In this document: positions 6,847 through 14,970 of the stretch, piece by piece
Layout of the letters: the number at the start of each line of letters is the position of its first letter
How positions within the stretch are numbered: position 1 is the first letter of the stretch
From: SIG565 sp045646145
GTDB taxonomy: Bacteria > Bacillota > Clostridia > Oscillospirales > Acutalibacteraceae
Length of the DNA stretch: 27,197 nt
Direction of reading: 5' to 3'
Assembly (NCBI GenBank): GCA_045646145.1
Contig: JAZRKE010000068.1
Location: 1-27,197 of the forward strand
Made by a program: the position numbers and the translations under genes
Notes under the pieces: model-generated
Databases searched by the model: none
Seen by the model: only the letters and a program-made list of their open reading frames with translations
What the model was told of the DNA's origin: nothing

Positions 6847-7756
6847 TTTTCTTTACCTCCTCAAAAAAGGGCTTGGGCTTTGTAATATCGTTTATGTATG
6901 GTACCAACAAATTCATAAGCAGTATCGCATAGGAAACACCCTCGGGAAGTGCGGCATAAAGGCGGATTACCACCGTTATAATTCCGCAACCCACACCGAA
7001 AATAAGCTTGCCGAGGTTGAATGTCGGGCTTGTAACGTAGTCGGTCGCCATAAATATAGCGCCCAAGAAAAGACCGCCGCTAAAAATTGCGGTAAATGGG
7101 TTAGCACCCAAAATCCAGGACATTACAAACACAGTTCCTATAAACGATGCCGGAATTATGGGAGAAATAACCTTGCGCGATATGAGATAAAGTCCACCTA
7201 CGGCAAGTAAAACGGAATTTACTTCTCCAATTGAGCCAGCATGCATACCAAACACTAATTTTATAAATGAATTCCCATAGCTCGATGGGTCTACTAAAGG
7301 TGTAGCAGAGGTTTCAAGAAGGAGTGGTTCATAATGCTCGCCAATAATGGCAGGGAAGGAAACCATAAGAACGATTCGAGCCGTCATAGCGGGATTGGCA
7401 AAGTTGTGTCCAAGGCCGCCGAACATTTGCTTAACTATGATTATGGCTATCGCACTGCCGAGTATCACCATCCAGATAGGCATGGTAGAAGGCATATTAA
7501 GTCCTAAAAGTAAGCCTGTAAGGGCGGCAGATAGGTCAGGCAGTGAATTTTCCTTTTTAAGCAGTTTATTCCATATAAATTCTGAAAGTACTGCCGATAG
7601 TACGCTCACTGCAATAATAAGAGCTGCGCGCCAACCAAAAATGAAAACACCCCAAATTGTTGCGGGCATAAGGGCGATTATAACGTCGAGCATTATGCCA
7701 GAGGTCGAATCGTGGGAATGTATATGCGGAGAAGAGGAAACTATAAGCTTATTCAT
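6839..7756 (-). CDS. rnfD: Rnf complex membrane subunit RnfD, FMN-binding
   Basis: RnfD is the large membrane subunit (NqrB homologue) with a covalent FMN. The true start is the ATG at 7756: it shares its A with the rnfC stop (TAATG) and follows AAGGAGG. It gives a 305-residue protein beginning MNKLIVSSSPHIHS, the family N-terminus. The same frame is open further upstream, but that part lies inside rnfC. Family motifs are NFANPAMTARI (118-128), TSATPL (149-154, Thr152 the predicted FMN site), GSIGEVN (174-180) and MATDYVTSP (236-244). About eight to nine membrane helices are present. It is the second gene of the operon. Confidence 0.96.
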   Translation of the reverse strand: MNKLIVSSSPHIHSHDSTSGIMLDVIIALMPATIWGVFIFGWRAALIIAVSVLSAVLSEFIWNKLLKKENSLPDLSAALTGLLLGLNMPSTMPIWMVILGSAIAIIIVKQMFGGLGHNFANPAMTARIVLMVSFPAIIGEHYEPLLLETSATPLVDPSSYGNSFIKLVFGMHAGSIGEVNSVLLAVGGLYLISRKVISPIIPASFIGTVFVMSWILGANPFTAIFSGGLFLGAIFMATDYVTSPTFNLGKLIFGVGCGIITVVIRLYAALPEGVSYAILLMNLLVPYINDITKPKPFFEEVKKNA

Positions 7757-9084
7757 TATTTTTTCCTCCTTAAAATAGATTTCGCGGTGCGCATCTGTTG
7801 TGTCAGTGGTATTCCCGCAGGGCAGGAGTAACTGCAACAACCACATTCGATGCACTGGTTAACATTAAGTGTGGCAAGTGCTTCGGTGTTATGTTTTTTA
7901 ACAGCCATATTAACCGCGGCGGGTGTCAGCAGCATAGGACAAGCATGAGCGCATCTGCCGCATTTAATACAGGGTGTGGTTTTAGGAGTCTTCAGAGAGC
8001 TGAAAAACAGTATGGCATTATTCTGTTTTAGTACCACAGCATCCTCGCTATCTATTGCCACGCCCATCATAGGTCCGCCGTAAAGTACCTTTTCTGTATC
8101 TTGCTTACCGCCGCAAAACTCGAAAATGTCCTTTATCGGTGTGCCGATAGGAACACGCAGATTAAGAGGCTTGTCCACGCCATTTCCGTCAACCGTAATG
8201 CGCTTTGAAACAAGCGGCATACCCGTGCGTATATATTTGTTAAGAGCAGCCACAGTTGTAATATTCATTACAACACATCCCACATCACTAGGCAGTTTTC
8301 CTGCAGGGATTTTTCTGCCGGTTGTGGTGTATACAAGCATCTTCTCGGCTCCCTGAGGGTAGCGGGTTGATAATTTCATAAGCTGAACCGTATTAAGTGT
8401 ATCGCGTCTGTCCGATGCGATTTGGTAAAGCTTGTCTATAGCAACAGGCTTGTTAGACTCAACCGCAATTATAATGTTTTTAAAGTTGAATTGCTCTTTG
8501 AGTAAAAAAAGGCCGTCAAACAGATCGCCATAATCTTCAATACAGGTGCGATAGTCGCTTGTGATATACGGTTCGCACTCCGCACCGTTTACTATAAGCG
8601 TGTCGATTTCTTCTTTTACGGCAGGAGCGAGCTTAATATGCGTCGGAAAGCCTGCACCGCCAAGTCCGACAATACCTGCATCGCGAGAAGCCTTCACTAA
8701 ATCTTCGGGACTGTTGATTTCTATAGCGTGGCATTCGATAGCCGTCATATTACCGTCTGATTCAATTTCAATAGCGGGAATAGTTTCGCCTGCAGATGTG
8801 CCGATTTCGGAAAAGGCAGAAACCTTACCCGAAACACTTGAGTGAATAGGCGCAGAAAAAGGCTTGTCGCTATCGGCTATAAGGGTGCCGACAAAAACAG
8901 TATCTCCAACCTGTACTTTTGGCTCACATACGGCGCCTATATGCTGTTTAAGCGGTATTATAACTTTTTGAGGAGTAGGGAGGTCTACCGTTTCACAATC
9001 GTTTGTATTTTTAAAATGCGGTAAATCCACCCCTCCGGCAATTTTGGCTACAGGCCTCAAAATTGCCTCGGTTATGTATCCCAT
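7756..9084 (-). CDS. rnfC: Rnf complex subunit RnfC, NADH/FMN and iron-sulfur subunit
   Basis: RnfC is the peripheral subunit where NAD+ is reduced. The 442-residue protein starts with the RnfC barrel-sandwich domain (conserved KIAGGVDLPHFKN, 14-26). A Rossmann-like flavin/NADH domain follows, with GLGGAGFPTHIKL at 140-152 and NGAECEPYI at 166-174. Two [4Fe-4S] motifs close it: CIKCGRCAHACP (372-383) and CIECGCCSYSCP (411-422). It ends in a basic tail. As first gene of rnfCDGEAB it has a consensus promoter and an AGGAGGT ribosome site before the ATG at 9084. The order CDGEAB is the one known from Clostridia and acetogens. Whether the complex moves Na+ or H+ cannot be read here, although the nearby oadB fits Na+ use. 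Confidence 0.97.
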   Translation of the reverse strand: MGYITEAILRPVAKIAGGVDLPHFKNTNDCETVDLPTPQKVIIPLKQHIGAVCEPKVQVGDTVFVGTLIADSDKPFSAPIHSSVSGKVSAFSEIGTSAGETIPAIEIESDGNMTAIECHAIEINSPEDLVKASRDAGIVGLGGAGFPTHIKLAPAVKEEIDTLIVNGAECEPYITSDYRTCIEDYGDLFDGLFLLKEQFNFKNIIIAVESNKPVAIDKLYQIASDRRDTLNTVQLMKLSTRYPQGAEKMLVYTTTGRKIPAGKLPSDVGCVVMNITTVAALNKYIRTGMPLVSKRITVDGNGVDKPLNLRVPIGTPIKDIFEFCGGKQDTEKVLYGGPMMGVAIDSEDAVVLKQNNAILFFSSLKTPKTTPCIKCGRCAHACPMLLTPAAVNMAVKKHNTEALATLNVNQCIECGCCSYSCPAGIPLTQQMRTAKSILRRKK

Positions 9085-9113
9085 AAGGTTACCTCCTATA
9101 TATAGTTATTTAT

Positions 9114-9142
9114 ATTATACAATGTAATCAAACATATTACAA
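9114..9142 (-). promoter_or_regulatory. Promoter of the rnfCDGEAB operon
   Basis: On the minus strand, TTGTAA (9137-9142) and TATAAT (9114-9119) are 17 bp apart. The start codon of rnfC is about 30 bp downstream, so the leader is short and no riboswitch is expected. Confidence 0.75.
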
Positions 9143-9159
9143 GGTTTTCGTTATTGTTA

Positions 9160-9201
9160 ATAAAATAACGGACTTCGTGCAAACTTAGTGCGGAGTCCGT
9201 T
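9160..9201 (-). terminator. Terminator of the HTH-glmM gene
   Basis: AACGGACT (9167-9174) pairs with AGTCCGTT (9194-9201). On the minus strand a T-rich run (ATTTTATT) follows. It begins six bases after the glmM stop and separates that gene from the rnf promoter. Confidence 0.8.
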
Positions 9202-9207
9202 AAAAAA

Positions 9208-10851
9208 TTATTTAGCGTAGCCTAATTCCGTAATAAATTCTACCATTTTATCGCAATAGGTTTCGCATTTCTTTTGAGAGTCGCTTTCCACCATAATCCT
9301 GATAACGGGCTCTGTACCGCTTTCTCTGAGTAGTATTCTGCCGTTACCAGAAAGTGTTTCGTTGATTTCATTTACAGCGGAGATGATTCTTTCATCGTTG
9401 GCAACGGCCGATTTATTGCTGACGGTAACATTTTTAACCGTCTGCGGATACATTTTAACAGGCGATGCCAGATGGCTTAGTGTGGTTTTGTTATCCACCA
9501 TACACTCAGCAAGTAAAATAGCGGTTAAAATGCCATCACCGGTTGAGGCGTATTTTCTCACTATAGTGTGTCCACTCTGCTCTCCGCCGATACTCACATC
9601 ATTTTCCATCATAGCGGCGTGAACAAATCGGTCGCCGACGGTTGTTTGAATACACTCAATTCCTGCTTCATCCAGTGCTTTAAAAAGGCCAAGATTAGAC
9701 ATAACCGTTGCAACAACGCGGTTGCCGTGCAATAGACCACGTTTTTTCAGCATATTTGCCAGTATAAAAATAACATGGTCGCCGTTTACAATATCACCGT
9801 TCTCATCAACCGCAATAAGTCGGTCAGCGTCGCCGTCAAAAGCAAAACCGACATCACAGTGATTTTCTCGCACATATTTGCGAAGCGCACCTATATTTGT
9901 CGAGCCTGCTTGAAGGTTGATATTTATGCCGTCCGGCTCTGCGTTTATGATGTGCGCTTTAGCGCCCAGAGCATTGAAAACCGATTGTGCTATCATCCAG
10001 GCAGAGCCGTTTGCGCAGTCAAGCGCAATATTAAGGTGCTTATAGGAATTTGAGGCAATAGAAATAAGGTATCCTACATACCTGTTTCGTCCTGCGGTAT
10101 AGTCGATAATTCTGCCGATATTTTCCCTTTTTGCATACGGTAAATCGCCGTTAATACCCAAAAATTCAGTATCGCCGTCCATATATTTTTCTATGAGCGA
10201 CAGGGTATAGTCATCCATCTTTTCGCCATAGGAGTTAATTAACTTAATTCCGTTGTCGTAAAAGGGGTTGTGAGAGGCTGAAATCATAATTCCGCAATCG
10301 AAATTATCCTGAATAGCCACGTATGATACACTCGGAGTTGTTGTAACGTGGAGCATATACGCGTCGGCTCCGGAGGCTGTAAGACCTGCAACAATTGAAT
10401 ATTCAAACATATAGCTTGAGCGACGTGTATCTTTACCAATAACTATTTTAACCTTTTTACCCTTTTCTCTTCTTCCGCTATAAAGTGCAGAAGAATAATA
10501 CCAACCGAGAAATCTTCCAATTTTAAAGGCATGGTCAGAGGTAAGAACCTCTCCGGCTTCTCCACGAAAGCCGTCGGTGCCAAAGTATTTAAGGTCGTAG
10601 TTTACCGATTCCCGAGGTCTGAAAAGCGGCTCGGTATAGGTAGGCTCTAATGGGGTTTCATCGTGCAATAAATCATCGGTTGTAATACCGAAAATCTTTG
10701 AAATTTCTAAAACTGTGCCGATTTCGGGGAGTGCCTTATCAGATTCCCATTTGGAAACCGACTGCCTTGAAACAGATAGTTTTTCAGCCAGTTGCTCTTG
10801 GGAAAGCTTCTGAGCAGTTCTGAGTATTGCTATTTTTTGTCCTATAGTCAT
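9208..10851 (-). CDS. glmM: Phosphoglucosamine mutase fused to an N-terminal XRE-type HTH domain
   Basis: One continuous 547-codon frame encodes two domains. Residues 1-62 are a Cro/C1-type helix-turn-helix (LSQEQLAEKLSVSRQSVSKWE at 16-36, ending TTDDLL). After a linker of about 25 residues comes a full alpha-D-phosphohexomutase of GlmM type, starting KYFGTDGFRGEAG (88-100). Its active-site loop is ISASHNP (190-196, phosphoserine Ser193), the metal loop DGDADR (339-344), the sugar loop GGEQSGH (422-428) and the phosphate loop RESGTEPVIR (509-518). All catalytic elements are intact, so it should convert glucosamine-6-phosphate to glucosamine-1-phosphate for peptidoglycan. The usual length is about 450 aa; the extra length is the HTH domain. 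The ATG at 10851 follows AGGAGGT, and no ribosome site is apparent at the domain junction. A palindrome upstream could be its operator. Confidence 0.93.
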   Translation of the reverse strand: MTIGQKIAILRTAQKLSQEQLAEKLSVSRQSVSKWESDKALPEIGTVLEISKIFGITTDDLLHDETPLEPTYTEPLFRPRESVNYDLKYFGTDGFRGEAGEVLTSDHAFKIGRFLGWYYSSALYSGRREKGKKVKIVIGKDTRRSSYMFEYSIVAGLTASGADAYMLHVTTTPSVSYVAIQDNFDCGIMISASHNPFYDNGIKLINSYGEKMDDYTLSLIEKYMDGDTEFLGINGDLPYAKRENIGRIIDYTAGRNRYVGYLISIASNSYKHLNIALDCANGSAWMIAQSVFNALGAKAHIINAEPDGININLQAGSTNIGALRKYVRENHCDVGFAFDGDADRLIAVDENGDIVNGDHVIFILANMLKKRGLLHGNRVVATVMSNLGLFKALDEAGIECIQTTVGDRFVHAAMMENDVSIGGEQSGHTIVRKYASTGDGILTAILLAECMVDNKTTLSHLASPVKMYPQTVKNVTVSNKSAVANDERIISAVNEINETLSGNGRILLRESGTEPVIRIMVESDSQKKCETYCDKMVEFITELGYAK

Positions 10852-10899
10852 AAAACTACCTCCTGAGATTATTTTTGCATAAATAGTTTTTAAAGTCTA

Positions 10900-10913
10900 T
10901 CAACTCAAGTTGA
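10900..10913. promoter_or_regulatory. Palindrome upstream of HTH-glmM, possible operator
   Basis: TCAACT-CA-AGTTGA is a perfect 6-2-6 inverted repeat about 50 bp upstream of the glmM start. It overlaps a plausible -35 (TTGAGT, 17 bp from TATTTA on the minus strand). A further AGTTGA half-site lies about 25 bp beyond it, near 10932. Two-fold symmetry fits a dimeric HTH protein, possibly the fused GlmM itself; that is inference. Confidence 0.4.
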
Positions 10914-10998
10914 CTAAATTAAAGCAACCAATAGTTGACATATGTAAAAAATCCTTTGTTTATACGGCTTTGGAGGGTTTATTCAATTCGACAATGAC

Positions 10999-11667
10999 TT
11001 ATAAAAATTTTAAAAGCTCTGATACATCGTTAATTTGCAGTTCGCATTTTTCTATTTCAGGGTGCGACCATATGCCCGAGGTTTTTACCCATACAGGTGT
11101 ATAGCCTGCAAGACGGGAAGCATCAACATCGTTTAGTGGATTATCCCCTACATATAGCATCTCTTCCGGACTGCAATCTAAAAGCTCGGCCATTTTATCA
11201 AATAAAAATCGGTCAGGTTTATCGGTGTTATAGTCGCCCGAGATTATAATTTCATCGAAAGCCTCCTCAAGCTTTAACATTTCTAGCTTTCTCATTTGCA
11301 AGGAGTGGGAGCCGTTGGTTATTAGCCCTAATTTATAGCCTTTTTTCCGAAGTGAATTTAAGGTGGGAATGGTAAAATCGAATGCAATGGCTAGATGCAT
11401 ATACATAGGCTCAATATAGGTCTTGAAAAAACCTTCTTTTTGTATATTGTCTTTTAAAAGGTCTTTGCTTTTAAAATAGTCGTAAACTTTATCCCATCCG
11501 AGCAGACAAAAATGTTTATCGGCATAAATCCATTCTTTTTTAAGTGTTTCTTTGTCCACTTCACTTTTGAATATAGTATATGCAATTCCAATTTCAATAA
11601 TACACGATAATGTTTCATATCGGTCAAAAAGTGTGTGGTCCAAATCGAAAACAACTGCTTTGTACAT
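10999..11667 (-). CDS. HAD-superfamily phosphatase (subfamily IA, YjjG-like)
   Basis: This 222-residue soluble enzyme belongs to the HAD superfamily. Motif I is FDLDHTLF (7-14), with nucleophile Asp8 and acid/base Asp10. The helical cap domain spans roughly 16-95. Motif II is LITNGS (115-120). Motif III lysine is in TDKPDRF (Lys150), and motif IV is YVGDNPLNDVDAS (172-184). The DHT in motif I and the cap type resemble YjjG-like nucleotidases and phosphoglycolate phosphatases; the substrate cannot be fixed from the sequence. The ATG at 11667 follows AAGGTAGG. It lies downstream of the pfl terminator and about 150 bp before HTH-glmM, with no clear functional link to either. Confidence 0.85.
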   Translation of the reverse strand: MYKAVVFDLDHTLFDRYETLSCIIEIGIAYTIFKSEVDKETLKKEWIYADKHFCLLGWDKVYDYFKSKDLLKDNIQKEGFFKTYIEPMYMHLAIAFDFTIPTLNSLRKKGYKLGLITNGSHSLQMRKLEMLKLEEAFDEIIISGDYNTDKPDRFLFDKMAELLDCSPEEMLYVGDNPLNDVDASRLAGYTPVWVKTSGIWSHPEIEKCELQINDVSELLKFL

Positions 11668-11682
11668 TTTTTACCTACCTTA

Positions 11683-11707
11683 AAAAACCGCATTAAATGC
11701 GGTTTTT
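11683..11707 (-). terminator. Terminator of the pfl operon
   Basis: AAAAACCGCA and TGCGGTTTTT form a perfect 10-bp stem with a 5-nt loop, running into a T run on the minus strand. It lies seven bases after the pflA stop. Confidence 0.88.
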
Positions 11708-11714
11708 GATTGAA

Positions 11715-12449
11715 TTATTTTCTTGTTTTTCTTATCCCTTTTAAGATATGTTCTTTAGCTTTAACGGCATCGTTAAGGGATAGTGCGGGTACACCCTCTA
11801 ATCTATAAGGAAGCCCTAATTTCTTATACTTGTTTACCCCCATAGTGTGATATGGCAGGACATCGAGTGCCTTAAGATTTTTTAGTGTGCCTAAAAATTC
11901 TCCGAGCTTTATTAAATCTTCGGGTTTATCGGTATAGCCATCAACGATTATATGTCTTATCCAAACGGGAATATTTTTACTTGCCAGATGTTTTGCAAAG
12001 GCTAGAATATTGGTGTTTTCCTGCTCTGTAAGAATTTTATGAACTGAACTGTTAATGTGCTTTATATCAAGCATAACAAGGTCGGTAAGATTTAAAAGTT
12101 CATCAATTTTTTCGGTGTCGTCTGGGTTAAAGGTGCACCCCGAAGTATCAATACAGGTGTGAATTTTTTGTTCCTTAGCTTTACCAAAAAGTTCAAGTAG
12201 AAAATCTGTTTGTAATAGCGGCTCACCGCCTGTAACGGTTATTCCGCCGTGGGAGTAAAACGAGCGGTTTTTGAGAAACTTCTCGATAATTTCATCAGCC
12301 GTGATATTGCTGCCGCCGTTTATATCCCAAGTGTCAGGATTATGGCAGTAAAGGCAGCGCATCGGACAGCCTTGTAAAAACACCACAAGGCGTATTCCGG
12401 GCCCATCAACCGTGCCAAACGATTCTAACGAATGAATCCTGCCTAGCAT
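11715..12449 (-). CDS. pflA: Pyruvate formate-lyase activating enzyme (radical SAM)
   Basis: PflA uses S-adenosylmethionine and a [4Fe-4S] cluster to place the glycyl radical on pyruvate formate-lyase. The 244-residue protein has the cluster motif CxxxCxxC as CPMRCLYC (Cys28, Cys32, Cys35), preceded by GTVDGPGIRLVVF and followed by HNPDTW, both typical of PflA. The SAM-binding GGE motif is in VTGGEPLL, near residue 75. No extra ferredoxin domain is present, as in true PflA and unlike the activases of dehydratase-type glycyl radical enzymes. The start shares one base with the stop of the 80-aa glycyl-radical gene (TGATG), so the two are translationally coupled. It is the last gene of the operon. 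Confidence 0.95.
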   Translation of the reverse strand: MLGRIHSLESFGTVDGPGIRLVVFLQGCPMRCLYCHNPDTWDINGGSNITADEIIEKFLKNRSFYSHGGITVTGGEPLLQTDFLLELFGKAKEQKIHTCIDTSGCTFNPDDTEKIDELLNLTDLVMLDIKHINSSVHKILTEQENTNILAFAKHLASKNIPVWIRHIIVDGYTDKPEDLIKLGEFLGTLKNLKALDVLPYHTMGVNKYKKLGLPYRLEGVPALSLNDAVKAKEHILKGIRKTRK

Positions 12450-12691
12450 CAGATTTTATCGTGGAAGGTACGTGAAATAACCTCGTCCTGCTGCTCCTTT
12501 GTGAGCTTTATAAAATTAACGGCATATCCGCTAACCCGAACGGTGAGCTGTGGATATTTTTCTGGGTGAGCCTGAGCATCAAGTAAAGTTTCTTTAGTGA
12601 AAACATTTACATTCAAGTGATGTCCACCCTTTTCGCAGTAGCCGTCAAGTAAGGATACTAAGTTATCTATCTGATTTTCTTTATGATTCAT
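12449..12691 (-). CDS. Detached glycyl-radical domain of pyruvate formate-lyase (80 aa)
   Basis: The protein is the C-terminal domain of pyruvate formate-lyase as a separate gene. It contains NLVSLLDGY, the HHLNVNV strand (24-30), PEKYPQLTVRVSGYAVNF with the radical glycine at Gly55, and the closing KLTKEQQDEVISRTFH. Everything matches the last 70 or so residues of ordinary PFL. It has its own AGGAG site before the ATG at 12691, starts 16 bases after the stop of the large gene in a different frame, and couples to pflA. It resembles GrcA/YfiD in being an autonomous glycyl-radical polypeptide, but YfiD replaces a damaged domain, whereas here the neighbouring catalytic subunit has no such domain. 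Presumably it associates with that subunit and is activated by PflA. Confidence 0.92.
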   Translation of the reverse strand: MNHKENQIDNLVSLLDGYCEKGGHHLNVNVFTKETLLDAQAHPEKYPQLTVRVSGYAVNFIKLTKEQQDEVISRTFHDKI

Positions 12692-12707
12692 AATATTCTC
12701 CTATAAA

Positions 12708-14819
12708 TTAATTTTCGTCTGTGTCCAATCCTTCAAATAGTGTGGGCGAACAGCAAGCGCCTGTACTGCAATCAAGGTCAATCTCAATATCACCTGCAAA
12801 AATGCGGTCATCCTTACCAAGAGCCCCTGGTATAATTGAGAAGGTGTTGGAAATACCGTCCTGAGCGTCGCGGAAGGGGAGCTTTGCAACACTTGACAGC
12901 GAAGCAACTGCTCCGTGAGTATCTCTGCGGTGCATCGGGTTAGCGCCGGGGGCAAAGGCAATGCCTTTTTTTCTGCCATCCGGTGTGGCACCTGTGTTTT
13001 TACCGTAAACAACATTGGATGTAATGGTTAAAATAGATGTTGTGGGAATACCGTTTCTATAGGTGTGATTTTTTCGGATATGCTCCATAAATTTATGAAC
13101 TATAGCATAAGCAATAGAGTCCACGCGGTCATCATCGTTGCCGTATTTCGGGAAGTCTCCCTCAACCTCATAATCGGTAGCAACTCCATACTCGTTGCGG
13201 ATTACCTTAACCTTTGCATACTTAATGGCCGAGAGGGAATCGGCAACAACCGAAAGCCCTGCAATACCTGTTGCAAACCAGCGAGTTACCTCTTTGTCGT
13301 GAAGCGCCATTTGGAGCTTTTCGTAGCAGTACTTATCGTGCATATAATGGATAACATTAAGGGTGTTCACATAAACCTCTGCGAGCCATTCCATCATAGC
13401 GTCATATTTTTCCATAACCTCGTCATAGTTTAAATATTCGCTGGTTATGGGACGGTAGGAGGGACCTACCTGTTTGCCCGAAATTTCGTCAATACCGCCG
13501 TTAATAGCGTAAAGTAAGCATTTTGCAAGATTGGCGCGGGCTCCGAAGAACTGCATTTCCTTGCCGAGTCGCATTGAGGATACACAGCAGGCAATAGCAT
13601 AATCGTCGCCGTGGTGGAAACGCATAAGGTCATCGTTTTCATACTGAACTGATGAAGTTTCTATAGATACTTTTGCACAGAAACGCTTAAAGTTCATAGG
13701 AAGCCTTGTAGACCAGAGCACCGTAAGGTTAGGCTCTGGAGCGGCGCCGAGGTTATGAAGTGTGTGTAGATAGCGGTAGGAGGTTTTGGTAACCATATGT
13801 CTGCCATCAACCGCTACGCCGCCGATAGATTCGGTAACCCACTGCGGATCTCCCGAGAAAAGCGAGTTATATTCGGGAGTTCTTGCAAATTTTATAAGGC
13901 GGAGCTTCATGATGAAATGGTCTATCATTTCCTGAAGTTCAACCTCAGTATATTTTCCCGCCTTCAAATCACGCTCGGCATAAATATCGATAAATGTCGA
14001 GGTGCGGCCGAGCGACATAGCGGCGCCGTTTTGCTCTTTAACTGCGGCAAGATATCCGAAATACATCCACTGGATAGCCTCTTTGGTGTCTTTTGCGGGC
14101 ATAGAAATATCAAAGCCGTAGGAAGACGCCATTTTTTTAAGGTCTTCGAGTGCGCGGATTTGCTCGGATAATTCCTCACGGTCGCGAATAACATCCTCAT
14201 ACATAGCCGAACGTGTGGTAACCTTTTGTTCTTCCTTATCCTCAATAAGTCTGTCCACACCGTATAGGGCTACACGGCGATAGTCGCCTATAATTCTGCC
14301 TCGGCCGTAAGCATCGGGAAGACCTGTGATGATATGACTAGACCTACAGGCTCGCATTTCGGGCGTGTAAGCATCAAATACACCTGCGTTATGCGTTTTT
14401 CTGTGAACGGTAAAGAATTCTTTAACGGTGGGGTCGAGAGTATAACCGTTATCGGTGCAGGCTTTTTCAGCCATACGAATTCCACCGTAGGGCATAAGCG
14501 CACGTTTAAAGGGCTTGTCGGTTTGGAAGCCGACAATTTTTTCCTTTTCCTGATTTATATATGCAGGACCGTGCGAAGTAATGGTGGATATAACTTTTGT
14601 GTCCATATCCAGAACTCCGCCTGCTTCTCTTTCTTGTTTTGAAAGCTCTAAAACCTGTTTCCACAAATCCTGGGTATCCTCTGTAGGACCAACTAAAAAG
14701 GTTTCATCGCCATCATATGGGGTGAAGTTATGCTTTATAAAGCTTCTAACATTAATTTCTTTTGTCCAGGTACCGTCTTCAAAACCGTACCATCCCTCAT
14801 AATTACGAAAAATCAACAA
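12708..14819 (-). CDS. pflB: Pyruvate formate-lyase catalytic subunit lacking the glycyl-radical domain
   Basis: This 703-residue protein is the ten-stranded barrel part of formate C-acetyltransferase (pyruvate + CoA to acetyl-CoA + formate). It begins like PFL (GTWTKEINVRSFIKHNFTPYDGDE, 17-40) and keeps the catalytic pair Cys411-Cys412 in IACCVSSM, followed by MQFFGARANLAK. Family features continue to TFSIIPGALGKDD (to 671). There the homology stops: a 32-residue tail rich in Asp with CSTGACC (684-690) follows, then TAA. The glycyl-radical domain that normally comes next is the following gene. The start is TTG at 14819 (a second TTG follows directly), chosen because GAGAGG lies six to nine bases upstream and homology begins there. 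The promoter is at 14850-14878. Confidence 0.93.
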   Translation of the reverse strand: MLIFRNYEGWYGFEDGTWTKEINVRSFIKHNFTPYDGDETFLVGPTEDTQDLWKQVLELSKQEREAGGVLDMDTKVISTITSHGPAYINQEKEKIVGFQTDKPFKRALMPYGGIRMAEKACTDNGYTLDPTVKEFFTVHRKTHNAGVFDAYTPEMRACRSSHIITGLPDAYGRGRIIGDYRRVALYGVDRLIEDKEEQKVTTRSAMYEDVIRDREELSEQIRALEDLKKMASSYGFDISMPAKDTKEAIQWMYFGYLAAVKEQNGAAMSLGRTSTFIDIYAERDLKAGKYTEVELQEMIDHFIMKLRLIKFARTPEYNSLFSGDPQWVTESIGGVAVDGRHMVTKTSYRYLHTLHNLGAAPEPNLTVLWSTRLPMNFKRFCAKVSIETSSVQYENDDLMRFHHGDDYAIACCVSSMRLGKEMQFFGARANLAKCLLYAINGGIDEISGKQVGPSYRPITSEYLNYDEVMEKYDAMMEWLAEVYVNTLNVIHYMHDKYCYEKLQMALHDKEVTRWFATGIAGLSVVADSLSAIKYAKVKVIRNEYGVATDYEVEGDFPKYGNDDDRVDSIAYAIVHKFMEHIRKNHTYRNGIPTTSILTITSNVVYGKNTGATPDGRKKGIAFAPGANPMHRRDTHGAVASLSSVAKLPFRDAQDGISNTFSIIPGALGKDDRIFAGDIEIDLDCSTGACCSPTLFEGLDTDEN

Positions 14820-14849
14820 AATCTACCTCTCTTTGTTACATACATGATT

Positions 14850-14878
14850 ATAATACCATATATAGTAGTTAAGGTCAA
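14850..14878 (-). promoter_or_regulatory. Promoter of the pfl operon
   Basis: On the minus strand, TTGACC (14873-14878) and TATTAT (14850-14855) are 17 bp apart. The TTG start of the large PFL gene lies about 30 bp downstream. Confidence 0.7.
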
Positions 14879-14933
14879 TGGGACTGTTAAAAAAATAACG
14901 TGAATTTTGTTGTAAAATTTTTGATTTTTATAC

Positions 14934-14961
14934 AAAAAAGGCTCTATACACCGATAGAGCC
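14934..14961 (-). terminator. Terminator after the PAP2 phosphatase gene
   Basis: GGCTCTAT (14940-14947) pairs with ATAGAGCC (14954-14961) around a 6-nt loop. On the minus strand six T residues follow directly. It lies nine bases after the stop at 14971. Confidence 0.92.
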
Positions 14962-14970
14962 AATTTACAA

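Noticed and set aside
7757..7855. Longer RnfD with a 33-residue N-terminal extension
   Set aside because: The extension lies entirely inside rnfC and lacks a ribosome site; the ATG at 7756 has AAGGAGG and matches the family N-terminus.
12449..14819. Split pfl as a sequencing frameshift
   Set aside because: About 130 bases with a stop codon and a good AGGAG site separate the two homologous blocks where ordinary PFL has only a few residues; no single indel would rebuild a normal protein.
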